DNA of 64,000 nt from assembly GCA_016125285.1 (NCBI GenBank), contig WGMA01000028.1, positions 124,001 through 188,000 of the forward strand, written 5' to 3'. Both the position numbers and the translations under genes were made by a program. The notes under the pieces are model-generated. The model was given only the letters and a program-made list of their open reading frames with translations, was not told where the DNA came from and searched no databases. This stretch comes from Phycisphaera sp. (GTDB taxonomy: Bacteria; Planctomycetota; Phycisphaerae; Phycisphaerales; Zrk34). Positions 29,482-38,386 of this stretch are shown piece after piece (within the stretch, counting starts at the first letter, position 1; every line of letters starts with the position of its first letter).

Positions 29482-30327
29482 TCACTTGTTCTTGCCGTTG
29501 CCGTTGCCATTACCGTTGCCGTTCCCGTTGCCATTACCGCCATTGCCGGGGTCCGTCGGGCCGTCGATGCCGTAGGGGTAGATGAACATCCACGGGTACG
29601 CATCGGGGTAGGCCGCGACGTGCCAGTCGGCAAACAGCACGTTGCCCAAGCCGTCGTTCAGCTCGTGGCGTGGCAGGAACTGCGCCGCACCGAATTCGTA
29701 TGGCGTGAATCCCTCGTCGCCGGGCTTGCCGCTGCCCGGGCACGGGCCGAGGAAGTCGCCGTGTGCGAGGTGGGCGCGAACGGCCGGAGCGCCGATGCTC
29801 AGCGTGTGGGCTGCGCCCGGATTGCCCGGCGGGATGTGGCAGATCTTCACCTTCTTTTCCTTCTTCGGATTCTTGCGGTCGTCGTCGCCTTCATCGAAGC
29901 TGCCGACGACGCCGTCAAAGGCAACCGAGCGGTACATCGGCGACTTGACGCGTGGATAGGAAACGCCAAAGACCGCATACTCGATGTTGAACGCGTAGCT
30001 GATCGGAATCGCCTTCTCGCCGCCGACCATCTCGGGGTCTGCGTAGTACGGCGAGGCGTCCTTGGGACAGAGCAGCGTGTCGGCAGGATACGTCTCCGCC
30101 GTGTTCGCGAGCGTCGGGAAGCTTACGCCGTGATCCACGAGATAGTCTTCGGTTGCGATGCCGACCTGACGCAACCTTGTGGCGCACACCGCCATCTTGG
30201 TGTATTCGCGAGCACGTGCGCCGAGCGGCGCGAGGATGGACATCAGGATGAGGATGATCGCAATCACGATCAGCATCTCCGTGAAGGTGAATCCATTCCT
30301 GCTGGTTGTGTGGTTTGCCGTTTTCAT
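29482..30327 (-). CDS. Type II pseudopilin with CHxPPGNP module and Gly-Asn tail
   Basis: 281 residues. The prepilin signal is NG|FTFTE: cleavage after Gly12, Glu at +5, then a hydrophobic helix. The globular part holds CPKD, a Cys/His module KICHIPPGNPGAAHTLSIG to AHLAHGDFLGPC, and the FADWHV segment typical of planctomycete pilin-like proteins. The tail is a run of Gly-Asn pairs. AAGG precedes the ATG. Processed by a prepilin peptidase and assembled by a type II secretion-like system. Lies 52 nt downstream of a paralogue on the same strand. Confidence 0.8.
   Translation of the reverse strand: MKTANHTTSRNGFTFTEMLIVIAIILILMSILAPLGARAREYTKMAVCATRLRQVGIATEDYLVDHGVSFPTLANTAETYPADTLLCPKDASPYYADPEMVGGEKAIPISYAFNIEYAVFGVSYPRVKSPMYRSVAFDGVVGSFDEGDDDRKNPKKEKKVKICHIPPGNPGAAHTLSIGAPAVRAHLAHGDFLGPCPGSGKPGDEGFTPYEFGAAQFLPRHELNDGLGNVLFADWHVAAYPDAYPWMFIYPYGIDGPTDPGNGGNGNGNGNGNGNGNGKNK
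29492..29545. repeat. Hexanucleotide repeat encoding the Gly-Asn tail
   Basis: About eight 6-bp units of the type TTGCCG with variants TTGCCA, TTACCG and TTCCCG. On the coding strand these are GGN-AAY codon pairs. Most differences between units are synonymous, suggesting an old repeat kept for its protein rather than a recent slippage tract. Confidence 0.75.
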
Positions 30328-30379
30328 CTCACGCCTTCGATTCTCCCGGGGATCGGGCGCGCGACGTATCGTCGTCGCG

Positions 30380-31117
30380 CTATTCGCGGTCGCGGCCTTC
30401 AGGGAACACGAACATCGACGGCCGCAACGCTTCGTGTGACTCGACGTGCCAGTCGGCGTAGAGCACGTTGCCCACGCCGCCCTTCAGATCGTGCCGCGGC
30501 GTGAACACGCTGTCGCCGATGTCGAACGGCTTGAACGCGCCGTCGCCCGGCTGACACCGTCCGAGGTAGCCGCCCTCGGCGAGGTAACCCATCACCTCCG
30601 ACGCGCCGACCGTGAGTGTCTGTGAACCGTCCGGATTGCCCGCCGGCACGCGGCAGACCGTGACATTCGCCCCCTCGCCGCCGCCGGGCGCGCTGATCAA
30701 CGCGTCGTAGGCGACCGCTCGCTTCCCGCCGGGCACGGCCTGCCCGTAGCGCAGTTCGTACGCCGGGTATTCGGCGTTGAACCCATAGCTGATCGGGCGC
30801 GGCGACTTGGCGCCGGTGATCGCGGCGCCGAGCTTGTACGGGTCCTTGTCGCTCGGGCACAGCAGATCGTCGGGGCTGAACGTCCCGACGATCGCGCCCA
30901 CCGTGGGGAACCGCCGCTGGTTGTCGACCATGTAGCCCTCGATGTCGAGGCCGACGCGGCGCAAATTCGTGCCGCACGCGGCCAAGTCGCTCATCTCGTG
31001 CGCCCGGTTCGCCCACGGCATGAAGATCGACAGCAGGATAAGGATGACCGCCATGACGATCACGAGTTCTGTGATGGTAAAGCCAGCACGTGTGTTCAGG
31101 GGGAGCGAGGCTTTCAT
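30380..31117 (-). CDS. Type II pseudopilin, paralogue with degenerate Cys/His module
   Basis: 245 residues from ATG 31117, preceded by GAGAGG. Signal AG|FTITE with cleavage after Gly12 and Glu at +5, followed by a hydrophobic helix. It aligns along its length with the next gene: CPSDKDPY, ISYGFNAEY, VAYDALI, VLYADWHVESHE. At the position of the CHIPPGNP module it reads VCRVPAGNPDGSQTLTVGAS to LGRC: both Cys remain but all the histidines are replaced, so a metal site, if any, is lost. First gene of the probable operon with the second pseudopilin and the PAS protein. Confidence 0.8.
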   Translation of the reverse strand: MKASLPLNTRAGFTITELVIVMAVILILLSIFMPWANRAHEMSDLAACGTNLRRVGLDIEGYMVDNQRRFPTVGAIVGTFSPDDLLCPSDKDPYKLGAAITGAKSPRPISYGFNAEYPAYELRYGQAVPGGKRAVAYDALISAPGGGEGANVTVCRVPAGNPDGSQTLTVGASEVMGYLAEGGYLGRCQPGDGAFKPFDIGDSVFTPRHDLKGGVGNVLYADWHVESHEALRPSMFVFPEGRDRE

Positions 31118-31287
31118 GATGCGCCTCTCGATCTCTCGACGGGACCGACCGGGCCCGTCGCTCGTTCTTTCCACCTTCAATATCGTGTCGTGGCGTCGCC
31201 GCCTCAATCAGGCTATCCCTGACGCTTGGACCTGGGCCTCGGTGATACACCGATCCCGTATCGGTGCCGACGTGCTAAGCTGAAGGT

Positions 31288-32247
31288 ATGGCAAGTTTTT
31301 CCAGTATCGTGAGCGTGTCGTTGAACTCGGCGATTGATCGCACGATCCAGGTGTCGAACCTGCGCGTCGGTGCGCACCTCCGCGGTCAGCGCATCGCGTT
31401 GCAACCGGCCGGCAAGGGGGTCAACGTCGCACGCACGCTCGGGGTGCTCGGTCAGCCCTGCACGCTGACAGGCTTTGTGGGTGACGAAGACGCCGAGTGG
31501 TACCGCCGCTCGCTGCACGTCGACTGCGCCGGACGTGTGGGCGACCGTCTCGTGCCGGTGGCCGGTCACACGCGTCAGAGCATCACGCTCATCGACCCGG
31601 CCGCGGGCGTCGACACGCACATCGTCGAGCAGGGCTACGCGATCGGCCGCGACGACCTGCGTCGCGTGCGCGCGGCGTTGGACGAGCTGGCCGCGCCGCA
31701 CACGCTGATCTGCTTCTGCGGGTCGCTGCCGCCGGGCGTGACGGTCGACCACTTCGTCGCGATGATCAGCGACTGCCTCGACAAGGGCGCATCGGTAGCC
31801 GTGGACTCCAGCGGCGAGGCGTTGCGCGCGGCGTGCGAGCTGCCGCTGGCGCTGGCCAAACCGAACGTGTCGGAGCTCGCGGAACTGGTCGGCGCGGAGC
31901 TGAGCAGCGAGGCCGCGGCAACGGAGGCCGCACGCGAACTGGCCAAACGCGTGACGTGGGTGCTGCTGTCGCTCGGCGCCGACGGCGCGTTGCTGACGCA
32001 CAACGATCACGCCTGGCGCGGCCGCCTCGACGTCGAACCGACACGCGTCGTCAACACCGTCGGCTGCGGCGACGCGCTGCTCGCGGGCTTCGTCGATGGC
32101 TGGATACGCACCAAGGGCGACCCGGCCGCGTCGCTTCGCCGCGCCCTGAGCGTCGCCGCCGCGAACGCGACTTCGGCGACCGTGGCCGGGTACGACGTCG
32201 CGACACTCGGCGACACCGCGGAGGTCGCCGACGTCCAACCCTGTTAA
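31288..32247 (+). CDS. PfkB-family sugar kinase, 1-phosphofructokinase-like
   Basis: 319 residues. PfkB fold: N-terminal LNSAIDRT strand and PAGKGVNVARTLGVLG (about 41-56, PfkB signature 1), FCGSLPPG (about 144-151), and signature 2 VNTVGCGDALLAGFV (about 254-268) with the catalytic Asp. The AGKGVNVA pattern and overall order resemble FruK/LacC, which phosphorylate fructose 1-phosphate or tagatose 6-phosphate. No PTS genes are near, so the substrate is open. TAAGCT (31276-31281) ends 6 nt before the ATG. Followed 9 nt later by a small membrane protein gene that has its own TAACAT box. Confidence 0.85.
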   Translation: MASFSSIVSVSLNSAIDRTIQVSNLRVGAHLRGQRIALQPAGKGVNVARTLGVLGQPCTLTGFVGDEDAEWYRRSLHVDCAGRVGDRLVPVAGHTRQSITLIDPAAGVDTHIVEQGYAIGRDDLRRVRAALDELAAPHTLICFCGSLPPGVTVDHFVAMISDCLDKGASVAVDSSGEALRAACELPLALAKPNVSELAELVGAELSSEAAATEAARELAKRVTWVLLSLGADGALLTHNDHAWRGRLDVEPTRVVNTVGCGDALLAGFVDGWIRTKGDPAASLRRALSVAAANATSATVAGYDVATLGDTAEVADVQPC

Positions 32248-32256
32248 CATGGCGGC

Positions 32257-32712
32257 GTGACGGACAACGATTCATTGGAACACCGGGAACCGAGCAAACG
32301 CGTATCGGTCGCGCTGGCGATCGGCGCCGTCGTGGCGCTGATCGTGGTCGCGGTCCTGGTCGTGGGCTTCATGGGTATGAAGTCGAAACGCGACGCGATG
32401 GCCGCGATGAACGCGCGGGAGTTGATGATCGGCGTCATCACGTACACCACCGACAACGGCGGGGCGTTCCCTGTTCGGATCGAACAGATCGAACCCTACG
32501 TGGGCGGGCCGGCGTCGCTGCACGATCTGATGACGAACCCGCGCACCGGCCAGTACCCGGGCTACGAATACATCCGACCCGCGAGCGACATCGCGTCCAC
32601 CCCCACAGCGACGATCGTGATCCATGAACTGGACGAAAGCGGTGGCCACACCGGTGGCGTGGTCGCACGTGTGGATGGTTCGGTGGTGCGAACGGCTCCC
32701 GCCGGGCCGTAG
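32257..32712 (+). CDS. Pilin-like membrane protein of unknown function
   Basis: 151 residues from GTG 32257; TAACAT (32245-32250) ends 6 nt before it. One membrane helix (about residues 17-41) is followed by a small domain (ARELMIGVITYTTDNGGAFPVRIEQIEPYVGG to HTGGVVARVDGSVVRTA) that resembles the soluble part of planctomycete pilin-like proteins ending in a DG-V strand. No GFTLTE-type cleavage motif precedes the helix, so it is probably a simple membrane-anchored relative rather than a processed pseudopilin. Confidence 0.65.
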   Translation: MTDNDSLEHREPSKRVSVALAIGAVVALIVVAVLVVGFMGMKSKRDAMAAMNARELMIGVITYTTDNGGAFPVRIEQIEPYVGGPASLHDLMTNPRTGQYPGYEYIRPASDIASTPTATIVIHELDESGGHTGGVVARVDGSVVRTAPAGP

Positions 32713-32730
32713 CGGCTTTGCTTTCGCGGG

Positions 32731-33345
32731 TCAGAGGTACGGCATCAACTCGGCGGGCAGGCGCTTGATGCCGCGGCGGACCGCCTTCGACACCGCGTAC
32801 TGCAGGCTCAGCGCGACGCGGTCGTGGACGCGGTCGGAGATGGCCAGGTCGAACTCGCGCATCGTCTCCAACGCCCACTCCCACGCCTTGTACTCCTCGA
32901 GACAGCGCGGCCGGTACCGGGTGAAGCCGATGGCGTGGTGGCCGACCTCGTGCAGGAACACCGCCGCGCTGACCGGGCCGCGCGGGTACGGCGCCTCGAT
33001 CAGCCGCGAGATGCGCCCGCTCTCGTAGACGACCTGCCACGCGCAGCCGGTGTTGCTCGTCCGCCACTTCCGCACGCGGATCTCGTGGCGCGCCTTCATC
33101 AGCTTGACGATCTCGTCGTAGCGATCGCGCATCGTGGCCGCGGACTCGACGATCGCGACGGCGCTGCCGTTGTGTCGACCCTGCCCGACCCGCGCGGCGC
33201 GCGTGACGATCGACGCGGACACGTCGTTCGCGACGATCGGTCGGCGGGGCGCACGTGTGTTGGTCGAATGATGCACGGCTCGGCTCGCCTCGGGGAACAG
33301 GTCCCACAACGTCTGCGGTTCGTTGGCGTCCGTGCCGTGGTGCAT
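32731..33345 (-). CDS. Putative zinc metallopeptidase (HEVGH)
   Basis: 204 residues. FLHEVGHHAIG (about 128-138) fits the HExxH zinc motif, with an added His. No third ligand is identified; CLEEYKAWEWA 15-20 residues later supplies candidate Glu residues. No signal peptide, so likely cytoplasmic. The N-terminal 60 residues are polar and probably disordered. TATGCT (33357-33352) ends 6 nt before the ATG, with no Shine-Dalgarno. Convergent with the small membrane protein gene, 18 bp apart. Confidence 0.65.
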   Translation of the reverse strand: MHHGTDANEPQTLWDLFPEASRAVHHSTNTRAPRRPIVANDVSASIVTRAARVGQGRHNGSAVAIVESAATMRDRYDEIVKLMKARHEIRVRKWRTSNTGCAWQVVYESGRISRLIEAPYPRGPVSAAVFLHEVGHHAIGFTRYRPRCLEEYKAWEWALETMREFDLAISDRVHDRVALSLQYAVSKAVRRGIKRLPAELMPYL

Positions 33346-33443
33346 GACTCAAGCATAACCCGCGTCGACGGCGCGGCCAAGCAATTTCTGTCGCAATCGT
33401 CACACGCGTGGCCGCGCGGCGCAGTCGGTGTTAAGTTGCTCGC

Positions 33444-34415
33444 ATGCGCATCGTCTTCATGGGATCGGGTGAGTTCGGACTGCCGACGCTGTCGGCGCTG
33501 TGTGACGCGCACGACGTGCGCCTCGTGATCACGCAGCCCGACCGACCCGCCGGCCGCAAGCGACAGATGACCGCGACGCCGATCGGCGCGTTCGCCGAAC
33601 AGCGCGGGCTGCCGCTGCTCAAGCCCGAACGCGTCAACCGCGACGAGATCCTCGACGCCGTGCGCGCCGCCGAGCCCGAGGCCAACGTCGTCGTCGCGTT
33701 CGGGCAGAAGGTCGGCGACGCGCTGATCGAGTCGCCGACCCACGGCCGCGTGGCGACGATGAACCTGCACGCGTCGCTGCTGCCGAAGTATCGCGGCGCC
33801 GCGCCGATCAACTGGGCCCTGATCCACGGCGAGACCGTCACCGGCAACACGGTGTTCTCGCTGGTCGATCGCATGGACGCCGGCGACATCCTCGGCACGC
33901 AGATCACGCCCGTCGATCCGCTGGATACGGCGGGCGAAGTGCACGACCGGCTCGCGGCGATGGGGCCGGAACTCGTGCTGCAGACGCTGGATAGGCTGGC
34001 GGCGGGCACGCTGACGCCGACGCCGCAGGACGAGGGCGCCGCGACGCTCGCGCCGAAGCTGAGCAGGGCGGACGGGGAGTTGGATTTCGCGGCGTCGGCC
34101 GAGGTGGTGCGCTGCCGCGTGCACGGGCTGACACCCTGGCCGGGCGTGACGACGTGGTGGGCGACCAGCCCGACCGCGGAGCGTCACCCGCTGCTGTGGC
34201 GCCGTGTCGAGGCGTTGGCGGACTACAGGGTCGGCGCGGCCGAGCCGGGCGCGGTGCTGGATGAAGCCGAGGGTGTCATCGCCACGGGCGGCGGGGCGGT
34301 GCGTCTGCTGGAGGTGCAGCCGCGCGGCAAGCGGGTGATGTCGTGGACCGACTTCGTGCGCGGGCGCCAGCTCGAGCGCGGCGCCTTGTTCTTCGCTACC
34401 GACATGGCGACGTGA
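33444..34415 (+). CDS. fmt: Methionyl-tRNA formyltransferase
   Basis: 323 residues. Formylates Met-tRNA(fMet) for initiation, using 10-formyl-tetrahydrofolate. N-terminal RIVFMGSGEFG, catalytic MNLHASLLPKYRGAAPINWAL (Asn and His of the active site) and DRMDAGDILGTQ (Asp) are intact, and the C-terminal tRNA-binding barrel follows from about residue 205. TAAGTT (33432-33437) ends 6 nt before the ATG and no Shine-Dalgarno is seen. Its usual partner def is nearby but on the other strand, separated by a cytochrome gene. Confidence 0.96.
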   Translation: MRIVFMGSGEFGLPTLSALCDAHDVRLVITQPDRPAGRKRQMTATPIGAFAEQRGLPLLKPERVNRDEILDAVRAAEPEANVVVAFGQKVGDALIESPTHGRVATMNLHASLLPKYRGAAPINWALIHGETVTGNTVFSLVDRMDAGDILGTQITPVDPLDTAGEVHDRLAAMGPELVLQTLDRLAAGTLTPTPQDEGAATLAPKLSRADGELDFAASAEVVRCRVHGLTPWPGVTTWWATSPTAERHPLLWRRVEALADYRVGAAEPGAVLDEAEGVIATGGGAVRLLEVQPRGKRVMSWTDFVRGRQLERGALFFATDMAT

Positions 34416-34443
34416 CAACGCCCCGGCCAGTTCGCACGCAGGC

Positions 34444-36036
34444 CTACTTGTCGGATTGCGGCGGTCCCTGCGGCTCCGCGCTGTTGGGTGTGTGATCAGC
34501 CGGACCGTTCCGCGCGGGGACGTTCTTGCCGAGATGCTCGGGCAGGCCGAGCAGCACCGGATCGTCGGTGTTGTGACCGACAATCTCCGGGATCGGTTTG
34601 TCGCTGAACCACTCGGTCATCGGCAATTTGCCGGGCGGCACGACGACCAGCTTCTGCCAGACCAACAGCGACCCCATCCACAAGTCCGACTTGGGCAGCA
34701 CGCGACCCGTGTCGTCGAACGCCAGGTCGTAACGGATGCCGTGACGGAGAACGCCCGTGGGCGGGTCGTTGTCCCGTCGACCGACGTAGAGGTAGACCAC
34801 GCCCTGCATCGCGGTGGCCTTGCCCGGCGCGGGGCCGATGGGGAAGTGGGCCGACCATCGCTGCAGGGGCTCGATCGTCTGCAGATCGACGATGGCGTGT
34901 GACGGCGTGCGCCGGTCGCTGGTCATCAAGCCGTCCGACAGCCACACGCGTGAGATCGTCATGTCGGTGAACAGGTGAGGCGTGGTCAGCGGGGCGCGTT
35001 CGATGTTCAGGCGGATGTACAGTTCGCCCGGCGCGGGCACGTCGCCGTAGTGCAGCGTGTTCATCTGGGCGTCGCAGACGTCGACGTGGAACGTCGCGGT
35101 GCGGTAGTAACCGCCGTTGAACAGCTCCGGATCGCGTTCGTCGTTGCCGCGGTAGTACACGCGTTCCAGCGCGGCGGGCTGCAGCGGACGGAACGGGATC
35201 GGCGGATCACCGAAGACGTTCCACACCGTCTGTTTGCCCGTCAGGCCGTCGCGTTCCAGCGCGAGCCGATCGGCTTCGATGGTCTTGTCGCGGGCGTAGT
35301 CGACGAGGATCGCGCACGTCAGCAGCAGCAGGCCGACGGCGTAGTGGCTCGGCCGTCGCGCCGCACACATCCTGAACAACCATCCGCCGCGCCCCCGGGT
35401 CCAGCGGTGATCCGCCTGCTTCAGCTTCCGTCCACGCTCCACCAGCACCACCACGCCCAGCCCCGCGACGATCACGAAAAGGTACGGCCTGATGTACCCG
35501 ACCGCCGTGTGATACCAGTGACGCAGAGTCTGTGTCGTGTGATCCCACCACCCGGCGCGCTCCGCGAGTTCGGCGTTCGACGTTGCATCGGGCCACGGTG
35601 ATCCCTGCTCGACCCAGCGACGCAGCGTCTCGCGTTCGTCATCGGGCAGCGGGTCGGCCTTCTGTGGCATCCGCTCTTTGGGGGCGTCGGCGGTGACACG
35701 TCGATAGATCTCGTTCGTGCCGACGTCGCCGCCGACGATCACACTGCCCGAGTCGGTGCCCGCGACCGCGTATTGGCGTTCGTCGAGGCGCAGGCCGCCT
35801 TTCTGCTTCATCGGGCCATGACACGACACGCAGCGCCGCTGGAGGATGGGGCGCACGTCGCGTGCGAAGTCGATCGTCGCGTCAGCCGCGGGCGTGCCGG
35901 GTGTGTCGGGCGTGTCCGGGGTATCCGCGGCCGCCGGCGTCGGGGCGTGGGCCAGCACGACGAAAAGCAGGGCGGTCAGCGCGGCGATCAAGGTCGTGGC
36001 TGGAGGTCTGACGGCGTTTGGGTGCGAACGGCGCAT
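34444..36036 (-). CDS. Planctomycete-type cytochrome c membrane protein
   Basis: 530 residues. A signal peptide and an Asp-Thr-Pro repeat (about 38-48) are followed by a planctomycete-type cytochrome c domain: FARDVRPILQRRCVSCHGPMKQKGGLRLDER with the haem motif CVSCH, and a distal MPQKADPLPDDERETLRRWV methionine segment. Two membrane helices follow (about 178-200 and 232-250). The rest (about 255-530) is a beta-rich domain of unknown type. Exported haem protein, role in electron transfer or sensing unknown; no PSD1 or DUF1501 partner is adjacent. TATAAT (36050-36045) ends 8 nt before the ATG. Confidence 0.82.
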   Translation of the reverse strand: MRRSHPNAVRPPATTLIAALTALLFVVLAHAPTPAAADTPDTPDTPGTPAADATIDFARDVRPILQRRCVSCHGPMKQKGGLRLDERQYAVAGTDSGSVIVGGDVGTNEIYRRVTADAPKERMPQKADPLPDDERETLRRWVEQGSPWPDATSNAELAERAGWWDHTTQTLRHWYHTAVGYIRPYLFVIVAGLGVVVLVERGRKLKQADHRWTRGRGGWLFRMCAARRPSHYAVGLLLLTCAILVDYARDKTIEADRLALERDGLTGKQTVWNVFGDPPIPFRPLQPAALERVYYRGNDERDPELFNGGYYRTATFHVDVCDAQMNTLHYGDVPAPGELYIRLNIERAPLTTPHLFTDMTISRVWLSDGLMTSDRRTPSHAIVDLQTIEPLQRWSAHFPIGPAPGKATAMQGVVYLYVGRRDNDPPTGVLRHGIRYDLAFDDTGRVLPKSDLWMGSLLVWQKLVVVPPGKLPMTEWFSDKPIPEIVGHNTDDPVLLGLPEHLGKNVPARNGPADHTPNSAEPQGPPQSDK

Positions 36037-36101
36037 GTCTGGCGATTATAGGATCGTGCGACGGAGCCGAGGCGTGGGGCAGACGCGCGCGCCCGCCGCG
36101 G

Positions 36102-36620
36102 TCACTGAGCGTAGTCGGCCTCGAGATCCTTGATGACGCGGCGGTGGGCGATCTTGTCGAGCCGGGACATGCGGTCGAGGATCAACACGCCGTTGAGGTG
36201 GTCGGTCTCGTGCTGCCAGATGCGGGCGGGCAGGGCGTCGTCGGTCAGCGTGAAGCGGTTGCCGTCGAGGTCCGTGGCGTCGACCGAGATCGATTGCGGG
36301 CGTCGGATGTCGGCGTGGACGTCGGGAATCGACAGGCAGCCCTCGCTCTGAACGGCCACGATCTCGGCCGGATCCCGCAACTCGGGGTTGATGAACACGC
36401 GGTCGTCCTGGGGCTCGCCGGTCGGGTTGGCGACGAACATCCGCCACGACAGGCCCACCTGCGGGGCCGCCAGACCCACGCCGTGAGCCTCGTGCATGAG
36501 GGTAATCATGCGGGCGGCGACCTCGCGGACCTCGTCGTTCAGCTCGATGGGCGCGGCCCGCTTGCGGAGCACCGGATCGGGATACAGGACAATTTGCAGT
36601 TGGTCGACCTTGACGGGCAT
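36102..36620 (-). CDS. def: Peptide deformylase
   Basis: 172 residues. Removes the formyl group from nascent proteins. All three motifs are present: GVGLAAPQVG, EGCLSIP with the metal-binding Cys, and QHETDHLNG with the two His ligands and catalytic Glu. TATGAT (36632-36627) ends 6 nt before the ATG. On the same strand as the cytochrome gene 65 bp downstream. Confidence 0.97.
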   Translation of the reverse strand: MPVKVDQLQIVLYPDPVLRKRAAPIELNDEVREVAARMITLMHEAHGVGLAAPQVGLSWRMFVANPTGEPQDDRVFINPELRDPAEIVAVQSEGCLSIPDVHADIRRPQSISVDATDLDGNRFTLTDDALPARIWQHETDHLNGVLILDRMSRLDKIAHRRVIKDLEADYAQ

Positions 36621-36664
36621 CGCGACATCATAGAAGCTACACGTATCACCGCCAAGGTCTAGGA

Positions 36665-36693
36665 TTTACTGTGCGGGGCGGCGAGCCTAGAAT
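36665..36693 (+). promoter_or_regulatory. Promoter of the TPR protein gene
   Basis: -35 TTTACT (36665-36670), 17-bp spacer, -10 TAGAAT (36688-36693). The start is expected near 36700. An ATG at 36702 would make the message leaderless; the GTG at 36777 would leave a leader of about 75 nt. Confidence 0.55.
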
Positions 36694-36776
36694 CCAAGTG
36701 GATGGTCGGCGGCGACTTCCGGGTGTATGTTTTCGAGGGTGGTCTTGAACCAATCTATCTGAGGCGGGTTAAACGC

Positions 36777-38306
36777 GTGTTTGGATTATTCAAGAAGAAT
36801 GAAAGTGACGGCGACAGCAAACAGGACAAGCCTCAAGAGGAGATGTCCGAAGAGGAACGCGCCGAATTCGAACGCAAGCAGGAGCTTGCGAAGCAGCGCG
36901 AGATCAAGAAGGCCAAGCGGTTCTTCGAGTTCGGGGAGGATGTCGCGGCCAAGAGCAACTACGACTATTCGATCGAATGCTACATCAACGGTCTTCGCCT
37001 CGATCCCGAAAACATGAAACAGCACGAGGCGCTGCGCGCGGTGGCCCTCAAGCGCAAGCAGAAGGGCGGCAAGGGACGCCCCCCCAAGGCGCCGACCAAG
37101 ACCCCCGTCGAACGCGCCATGAAGGCCGAGCTGCTGTGGAGCTACGATCCGGAGAACGCCAGCCTCGCGATGGCGATGATGGACGAGGCGGTCAAGGCCG
37201 AGCTCGGCGAGCTGGCCTACTGGGTCGGTGACTTCGTGATCGACGCCAACCGCAAGTCCAAGTCACCCAACAAGCACATCTACCTGCGGCTGACGGACCT
37301 GTTCTCCGCGGTCGGCGCCTGGGACAAGGCGGTCGAGTCGTGCCGGCTGGCGCTGTCGCTCGACCCGATGAACATGCCGCTGCAGAAGAAGCTCAAGGAC
37401 TGCCAGGCGGAGCTCGCGGTGCACCAAGGCCGCTTCGAGTCCGAAGGCGGCTTCCGCGAGTCCATCCGCGACTCGTCGGCGCAGCGTGCGATGGAGCAGG
37501 AGACGCAGGTCGCGCGCACCGAGGCGGCGCAGAACGAGATGATCAAGCGCGTCAAATCCGAATTCGAAGCCGATCGGGAAAACGTCGACGTCCTGCAGAA
37601 GTACGTTCGGCTGTTGCTGCAGAAGGATTCGGAAGACGGTGAAGACGAGGCGATGGGCCTGCTCAACGAGGCGTTCATCAAGCAGAAGCAGTACCGCCTG
37701 AAGATGCAGATCGGCGACATCAAGATCAAGCAGTACACGCGTCGCGGCCGCGTGCTCCGCGCCAAGCGGGCCAAGGCCGAGGGCGAGGAACGCGAGGTCA
37801 TCAACACCGAGCTCCAGCAGCTTAAGAAGGAGCAGCTGGAATTCGAGCTCGTCGAATACGCCGAACGCGTCAAGAACTACCCCACGGACATGTCGCTGAA
37901 GTTCAAGCTCGGCGTGCGTCAGCTCGAAGCGGGCAACGCCGACCAGGCGATCTCACTGTTCCAGGAGGCGCAGTCCGACCCGAAGCACCGCGCCCAGGCG
38001 CTGCGGTTCCTCGGCGAGGCGTTCGCCCAGAAGAAGTGGCTCGACGAGGCCGTCGATACGTTCCACCGTGCCATCGAGGTCCATCCGTTTAACGACGACG
38101 CGCTGGCCATGGAGCTGCGTTACAGCCTGATGAAGGTGCTCGAAACCAAGGCCCGCGAGGGTGTCGACATCGACGCCGCGCAGGAAGCCACCCGCCTCGC
38201 CAGCCAGATCGCCCAGGCCGACATCAACTACAAGGACATCCGCGAGTGCGTCAACCGCCTCCGCGGCCTTGTCGACGAGATGAAGAAGGGCGCCTCGGGC
38301 GTCTGA
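36777..38306 (+). CDS. TPR-repeat protein of unknown function
   Basis: 509 residues from GTG 36777, giving the natural-looking N-terminus (M)FGLFKKNESDGD; an ATG at 36702, 8 nt after a TAGAAT box, would add 25 residues and is the alternative. After an acidic, lysine-rich head come helical repeats: RFFEFGEDVAAKSNYDYSIECYINGLRLDPEN (about 45-80) and clear TPR units from about 400 (KFKLGVRQLEAGNADQAISLFQEAQ, ALRFLGEAFAQKKWLDEAVDTFHRAIEVHP). The centre is highly charged coiled coil. No signal peptide, so a cytoplasmic scaffold is likely. Confidence 0.75.
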   Translation: MFGLFKKNESDGDSKQDKPQEEMSEEERAEFERKQELAKQREIKKAKRFFEFGEDVAAKSNYDYSIECYINGLRLDPENMKQHEALRAVALKRKQKGGKGRPPKAPTKTPVERAMKAELLWSYDPENASLAMAMMDEAVKAELGELAYWVGDFVIDANRKSKSPNKHIYLRLTDLFSAVGAWDKAVESCRLALSLDPMNMPLQKKLKDCQAELAVHQGRFESEGGFRESIRDSSAQRAMEQETQVARTEAAQNEMIKRVKSEFEADRENVDVLQKYVRLLLQKDSEDGEDEAMGLLNEAFIKQKQYRLKMQIGDIKIKQYTRRGRVLRAKRAKAEGEEREVINTELQQLKKEQLEFELVEYAERVKNYPTDMSLKFKLGVRQLEAGNADQAISLFQEAQSDPKHRAQALRFLGEAFAQKKWLDEAVDTFHRAIEVHPFNDDALAMELRYSLMKVLETKAREGVDIDAAQEATRLASQIAQADINYKDIRECVNRLRGLVDEMKKGASGV

Positions 38307-38339
38307 TCCCCCCGCGCAACCGAACAACCGAATCTTCCG

Positions 38340-38369
38340 ACAATCGCCTCGGCATCACCGGGGCGATTG
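38340..38369 (+). terminator. Hairpin after the TPR gene, possible terminator
   Basis: ACAATCGCC (38340-38348) and GGCGATTGT (38361-38369) form a 9-bp stem. Only TTG follows rather than a clear T tract, so termination would be weak or factor-assisted. It ends 4 nt before the -10 box of kdsB. Confidence 0.35.
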
Positions 38370-38386
38370 TTGTAAAGTCTCAACCC

